From Pyrenochaeta sp. MPI-SDFR-AT-0127 (Eukaryota; Ascomycota; Dothideomycetes; Pleosporales; Cucurbitariaceae), in NCBI GenBank assembly GCA_020747015.1, contig JAGTJM010000146.1, positions 1 to 25,048 of the forward strand: DNA of 25,048 nucleotides. The letters are read 5' to 3'. The position numbers were made by a program, and so were the translations under genes. The notes beneath the pieces are model-generated. The model was given only the letters and a program-made list of their open reading frames with translations. It made no database searches and was not told the origin of the DNA. Each line of letters starts with the position of its first letter. The stretch's first letter is position 1. Positions 21,338 through 25,048 of the stretch are shown one piece after another.

Positions 21338-21549
21338 TAGAATTTTTGCCCCTAGGGGTGAAACCTCTTCTAATAGTAAGTTTAACGAGTAGAAATTCTT
21401 ACCCCTAGGGGTAAAACCTCTTATAATAATAAGTTTAATAAGTAGAAATTCTTACCCCTAGGGGTGAAACCTATTACAGCGATAAGTTTAACGAGTAGAA
21501 GTTCTTACCCTATAGGTAGAACCTCTTATAATAGTAAGAAAATTAATAG
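21338..21549. repeat. 53 bp tandem repeat, four copies
   Basis: Units begin at 21338, 21391, 21444 and 21497. Each has a core, ACCCCTAGGGGTGAAACCT in the cleanest copies, then a spacer containing AATAGTAAGTTTAACGAGTAG. The core ACCCCTAGGGGT is a perfect palindrome; the fourth copy is decayed (ACCCTATAGGT). Single cores also occur at about 21625 and 21682. The same core, unmutated, lies at 23600-23688 upstream of the ParB-like gene. Confidence 0.9.
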
Positions 21550-22129
21550 TAAGAAAAGGTAGGTATATAGTCGCATTCCTATAGCCTTACGACTTAGTAC
21601 AGCGTATAACGGCTAAGATCGTTTACCCCTAGGGGCTAAACTAGCCTAACTAAGATTCGTCGGGTTACGTCTAGTCCTTTATACCTAGGGGTAAGATACG
21701 CTATTAGTATAAAGCCTACTCTCCTAAATTATATTACCTTATCCTCTTAGAATACTAATAATAAAGCGTAAATCTAACTCTTAACCTACGAAGTTAGTAA
21801 AATAACCCTAAATCAGCGAAAATAATTCTACGCGAAGTAGGCCGCTATCTACCTTTTAAGACGTCGAATCTACATATATTTAAGCTAAGCTATATCGTTT
21901 AGTAACTATATAATTTCCTATTAATGCGCTTATACCAACCTAGAGTATTAGTACGAATAGACCTATAGACTATAAATATATCTAAATATTATATTATATA
22001 TTTATATAAAATAGCGGAGTTAAACGTAAATCGTAGGATAATCGTCTTCTAGTCTTATATACATAGTAAGAGGTAGAGAGGATAATAAGTTACCTTATGA
22101 ATAGGTGAAATTACTATAGGGTTAAAAAA
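21550..22129. other. RIP-degraded AT-rich DNA
   Basis: Apart from two isolated CCCCTAGGGG-type cores (about 21625, 21682), only stop-rich AT-biased sequence is seen. No gene. Confidence 0.5.
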
Positions 22130-22345
22130 AATTTAGCTATTTTTTTTAAGCCTATCTTATAGAATCCGATAATAGGATCCTATTAATAGTCTTCTTTTTA
22201 CTCTATAAGGTATTATTATTAAGTTATAACTATTAAAGGGTGGTGTTTTTACTATAGTGGCCTAAACGGGTAAGGCAAGCTAGCAGTAACGAGAGAATAT
22301 AGGCTTTAGTAACCTACACTTAACGCTATATAAGACTATATATAG
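22130..22345. repeat. Diverged direct repeat, copy A
   Basis: Shares a long interrupted match with about 22520-22740. The clearest parts are the TATTAATAGTCTT...GGTATTATTATTAAGTTA block beginning at 22174 and the GGGTGGTGTTTTTA and CTTAACGCT blocks after it. Offset between copies is about 396 bases. Limits are approximate. Confidence 0.65.
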
Positions 22346-22519
22346 GTACCTAGGACATTTAGAGAGATAGGAAGGAGCGTTTTCTATACTTATATATATA
22401 GTAATATAGTATTCAAAGTGCGTATAGAGATAGAATAGCTACCTACTAGTATATTTATTTTAATACTACGCCTAAAAGGTATTTATTTCGGAATTCCCAA
22501 AACAGATTTAATTTAGAAA

Positions 22520-22740
22520 AGTTTAGATCTTTTAGAATTATATAGGCTTAATCTATAGTATACAGTATTAGGACCTTATTACTAGTCTTATTTCTACTCT
22601 ACGAGGTGCTATTATTAAGTTATTACTACTAAAAGGGTAGTATTCTTATAGTTGCGGGCGAAATAAGTAATATAAGCTAGTAGCGGCGAAATATAGACTA
22701 TAGAACCTACCTATAACGCTGCGCAAGAGTATATATATAT
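22520..22740. repeat. Diverged direct repeat, copy B
   Basis: Counterpart of 22130-22345; the aligned block starts at 22570. Differences are mostly transitions plus a few length changes, so the duplication is old or heavily RIP-altered. Confidence 0.65.
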
Positions 22741-22984
22741 ACTAAAGTTATAAGTCTTCTCTACTACCGCGTATATAAGATTATAGTAAATTTAATCTAT
22801 ATTAGAAGAGACCTTAAAAAGTAAATAAGGTTTTAGGGGCTCTAAAGTACTCCCTAAAGTAGCTTAATATTACTATATCTTCGCCCTATTCTTAAAGTAA
22901 CCTACCTATAACTACTACTATACCTAGAGGATACCCTAGGAAATATAAAAGTAAGCTTAAAGCTCTAGACGCTAAGAAATATAG

Positions 22985-23447
22985 TGATTGTATGCGATAC
23001 CTATAAAAAACGCAACGGATAGCGCTAGTCGAGTTTATCGCGTACTAGCTAAACCTCTATAGTAGCGTACCTACTAAGACTAACCCTAGATCGAACCTTT
23101 ATATTTCGTTAAATATCGCTATTCCTATAGAGCTGGTATATAACGAAGAAAGTAGGCCTAAGGAGACGTAGGCGAATATTATATAGTCTATTAAGGAGTG
23201 TAATTTAGGCGAGGATTTTAATATATAGGCTAGGAAGGCTATAGAAGAGGAAAATAAGCTGCGCTATAAGTAAGATAAGTACGAGGCTACTATCTAGAGG
23301 AGAATAGCTAAGATACAGCCTATAGTAGTACCGGGCGGAGAAGATTTAGAACCCGTGCTCGCGCTATATAGGGACGCTATAGGGACATATAATAGAGTAG
23401 AAAATAATATAACTAATACGCTAGGTAAAGGAGTACCTCGAATTTAA
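22985..23447 (+). pseudogene. Decayed ORF of unknown family
   Basis: One plus-strand frame runs from about 22990 to TAA 23445-23447 with about six internal TAG/TAA stops and no length change over the last 320 bases. Surviving segments look protein-like: IALVEFIAY, a Lys/Glu-rich stretch EEENKLRYK, and PGGEDLEPVLALYRDAIGTYNRVENN near the end. No motif identifies the family. It lies in the same orientation as the ParB-like gene and could be its former neighbour or part of the same repeat. Confidence 0.45.
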
Positions 23448-23599
23448 TATACGCGACCTCTGCTTAGTATACCTAGTAAGCGTATACGTGTATAATTAAA
23501 TTTAGGACGTCTATAGGAGAGCTTCCCTACCTAGATAAATATACTACTCTTATAGATATACTATGCCTCTAAACTGTACTACTAACGTAGGGTTAGGTT

Positions 23600-23688
23600 G
23601 CCCCCAGGGGCAAGAATCAAGTTGGCCCCTGGGGGTGAAACCTAGTTGGCTCTAACGGGTCTACGAAGGGACGCTCGCCCCCAGGGGC
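23600..23688. repeat. Three GCCCC-CA/TG-GGGGC motifs upstream of the ParB-like gene
   Basis: Copies at 23600-23611, 23625-23636 and 23677-23688. Two read GCCCCCAGGGGC and the middle one is in the opposite sense (GCCCCTGGGGGT). They lie 110-200 bases before the ATG at 23801, in the expected promoter area, at the border where RIP damage stops. Confidence 0.7.
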
Positions 23689-23800
23689 AAAAGTCTATGC
23701 TAACAACGTAGCTTCGCAAACTCCAACCCTAAAGCAATCTTCCACCTTCAAATACGCTACTTCTCCACTCTTCAGCCTCGACCTCTAAAATACAGCTGCT

Positions 23801-25048
23801 ATGAAACGCAAAAACTCAAACAACCTGACCGGAGCAAGGAAGAAGCCGCGGGTGCACCTCAACGAAGCAGATTCCGTCTACGACCAAGCTAAACCATACC
23901 GACTAGTGACCGCGAAATTCCCAATCGACGCGCTCACTCCAGAGTGGAGTATCGGTACAAACAGACCCATCAACGAACCCCACAAGCGCCGCCTTCTCCA
24001 GATTTTCAAAGAATCAGGAGTCCTTCGGCGGGATGCGGAGCATCGGCTGCAGGTCGCTTGCACCAAAGCGCAAGTACAGCAGATGTTGAACTATCTTGAG
24101 CAAGAAGGAAGCCAGACCCAGAGTGCTGTCGGTGTGAGCCAAAGTGCGCGACAGGCTGATGTTGAGTTCCTATCGTTCGAAAACTGGAGTAGCGTTGTCG
24201 GAGGGAAGGCAGAGCTTATGGCGGGTAACCACCGAGTAGAAGCCTTGAAAGAGTATTTGCGATATTCACAGTCGTCGGAAGCGGAGCGATGGTGGGTGTG
24301 CGACATTTACGATAGAGGTACCACCCCCTACGTGCGCTAGCTAACGTGAACTAACCCTAACGGTAGACGAGCTACCATCACACCTGCACATTAAGCTACG
24401 AGCCAATCGAGAAGACACCATTCTGCCAGACAACCACGGCCAGATATGGACGGAGCTCGCTACATTTTCATCTAATGATGAAGAGCTTTTCCAAGGTTCG
24501 AATAAAGAGATCGAGAACAAGATGCTAAAGTATCTTGGGCTCAGCGGCCGAGTAAAGTTTCCGGTGCGGCGGCTGGTCACATTGTGGAAAAATAAAAATT
24601 GGAACCTGATGATCACAAGGTGGTGTCAGTTCCCAATCGGACAGGCTACGTTCAATATCTCGACTTTTGAATGGATGGCAAGCCGTAGAATAGACGATGT
24701 AAGTGTATTGTATAGTAAAGTTATCCTTGCTGACTGGTGGTCTACACAGTTTTGGTTCGCCGCATTCGACCAAGTAATCGAAGTCGTTTCACAAATCCGC
24801 AGCCAATTCAGCTTTGATGTCCAATTAACTGATTGGAAGAAGCTAGCAGGTCTGCCGCAAACACATAGTCGAGAAGATGTACAAGGCCTATTCTTTCCTG
24901 ATGTTGAGTCCAACGACGAGCCTTGTCCTCAAGTACTCGCCACGAGATTTTCTCTCGAACATAAGCGACGATATATACCACAGTTTGTACCAGTTTATCC
25001 TTTCGGAGCCAACACGTCGCTTCGTCGATATTCAAGCACTTCTGAGAA
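23801..25048 (+). CDS. ParB/sulfiredoxin-like domain protein, 5' part, runs off the window
   Basis: Exons 23801-24317, 24367-24698 and 24750 onward; introns of 49 bp (branch CTAAC) and 51 bp (GTAAGT, branch CTGAC). A basic start (RKKPR, residues 13-17) could be a nuclear signal. Residues 35-150 resemble a ParB/sulfiredoxin-type nuclease-binding fold: RPINEPHKRRLLQIF (55-69) and the hallmark-like MAGNHRVEAL (140-149), comparable to the G-x-H/R-R-x-x-A motif of ParB. The later exons are helical and Trp-rich (RRLVTLWKNKNW, FEWMASRRIDDFWFAAFDQVIE) without a domain I can name. After about 24915 the frame that fits best moves by one base: the original frame stays open, but the +1 frame gives an amphipathic segment (DFLSNISDDIYHSLYQFIL). 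This suggests a frameshift mutation, sequencing error or missed splice. Codon use is normal, in contrast to the RIP block before it. Function unknown; fold assignment is by motif only. Confidence 0.65.

Noticed and set aside
1..25048. tRNA or rRNA genes
   Set aside because: I found no GGTTCGANTCC-type B box with a matching acceptor stem and no conserved rRNA segment; a covariance-model scan would be decisive.

Overview
The window looks like nuclear DNA of a filamentous ascomycete (Pezizomycotina). The evidence is: protein genes split by 48-113 bp GT-AG introns, several with CTAAC/CTGAC-like branch sites; fungus-specific families (fungal rhodopsin-domain membrane proteins, a microsomal P450 with an N-terminal membrane region, a Fot1/pogo DNA transposon); and long AT-rich tracts full of TA, TAG and TAA that carry the signature of repeat-induced point mutation (RIP, C-to-T and G-to-A at CpA/TpG).

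Layout. 1-2423: no convincing gene. 2424-3602 (+): three-exon fungal rhodopsin-domain membrane protein. 3603-6330: no recognisable gene. 6331-6606: truncated, decayed 3' end of a Fot1/pogo element. 6607-7720: decayed AT-rich DNA. 7725-8051: one doubtful ORF. 8052-11060: little more than a GGA microsatellite, small inverted repeats and AT-rich DNA. 11061-13011 (-): intact six-exon cytochrome P450. 14599-16093 (+): second rhodopsin-domain membrane protein, six exons, divergent from the P450. 16250-23580: RIP-degraded repeat block. It contains a complete Fot1/pogo element (16739-18581, TA duplication, 66 bp inverted ends) nested at the inner edge of one arm of a larger inverted-repeat element (arms 16511-16736 and 20365-20590, 226 bp, gap-free, about 92% identical). 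It also contains a decayed ORF of that larger element, a 53 bp tandem array and further decayed ORFs. 23801-25048 (+): 5' part of a multi-exon gene for a ParB/sulfiredoxin-like protein that runs off the window and shows a probable one-base frameshift.

The P450 and the 14.6 kb membrane-protein gene are a divergent pair in an otherwise repeat-rich neighbourhood. No backbone synthase is visible, so a metabolite cluster cannot be claimed. Two points deserve a second look. One is the nested inverted-repeat element. The other is the ParB-like gene, whose upstream GCCCC-CA/TG-GGGGC motifs recur, in RIP-altered and perfectly palindromic form, in the 53 bp array about 2.2 kb upstream.
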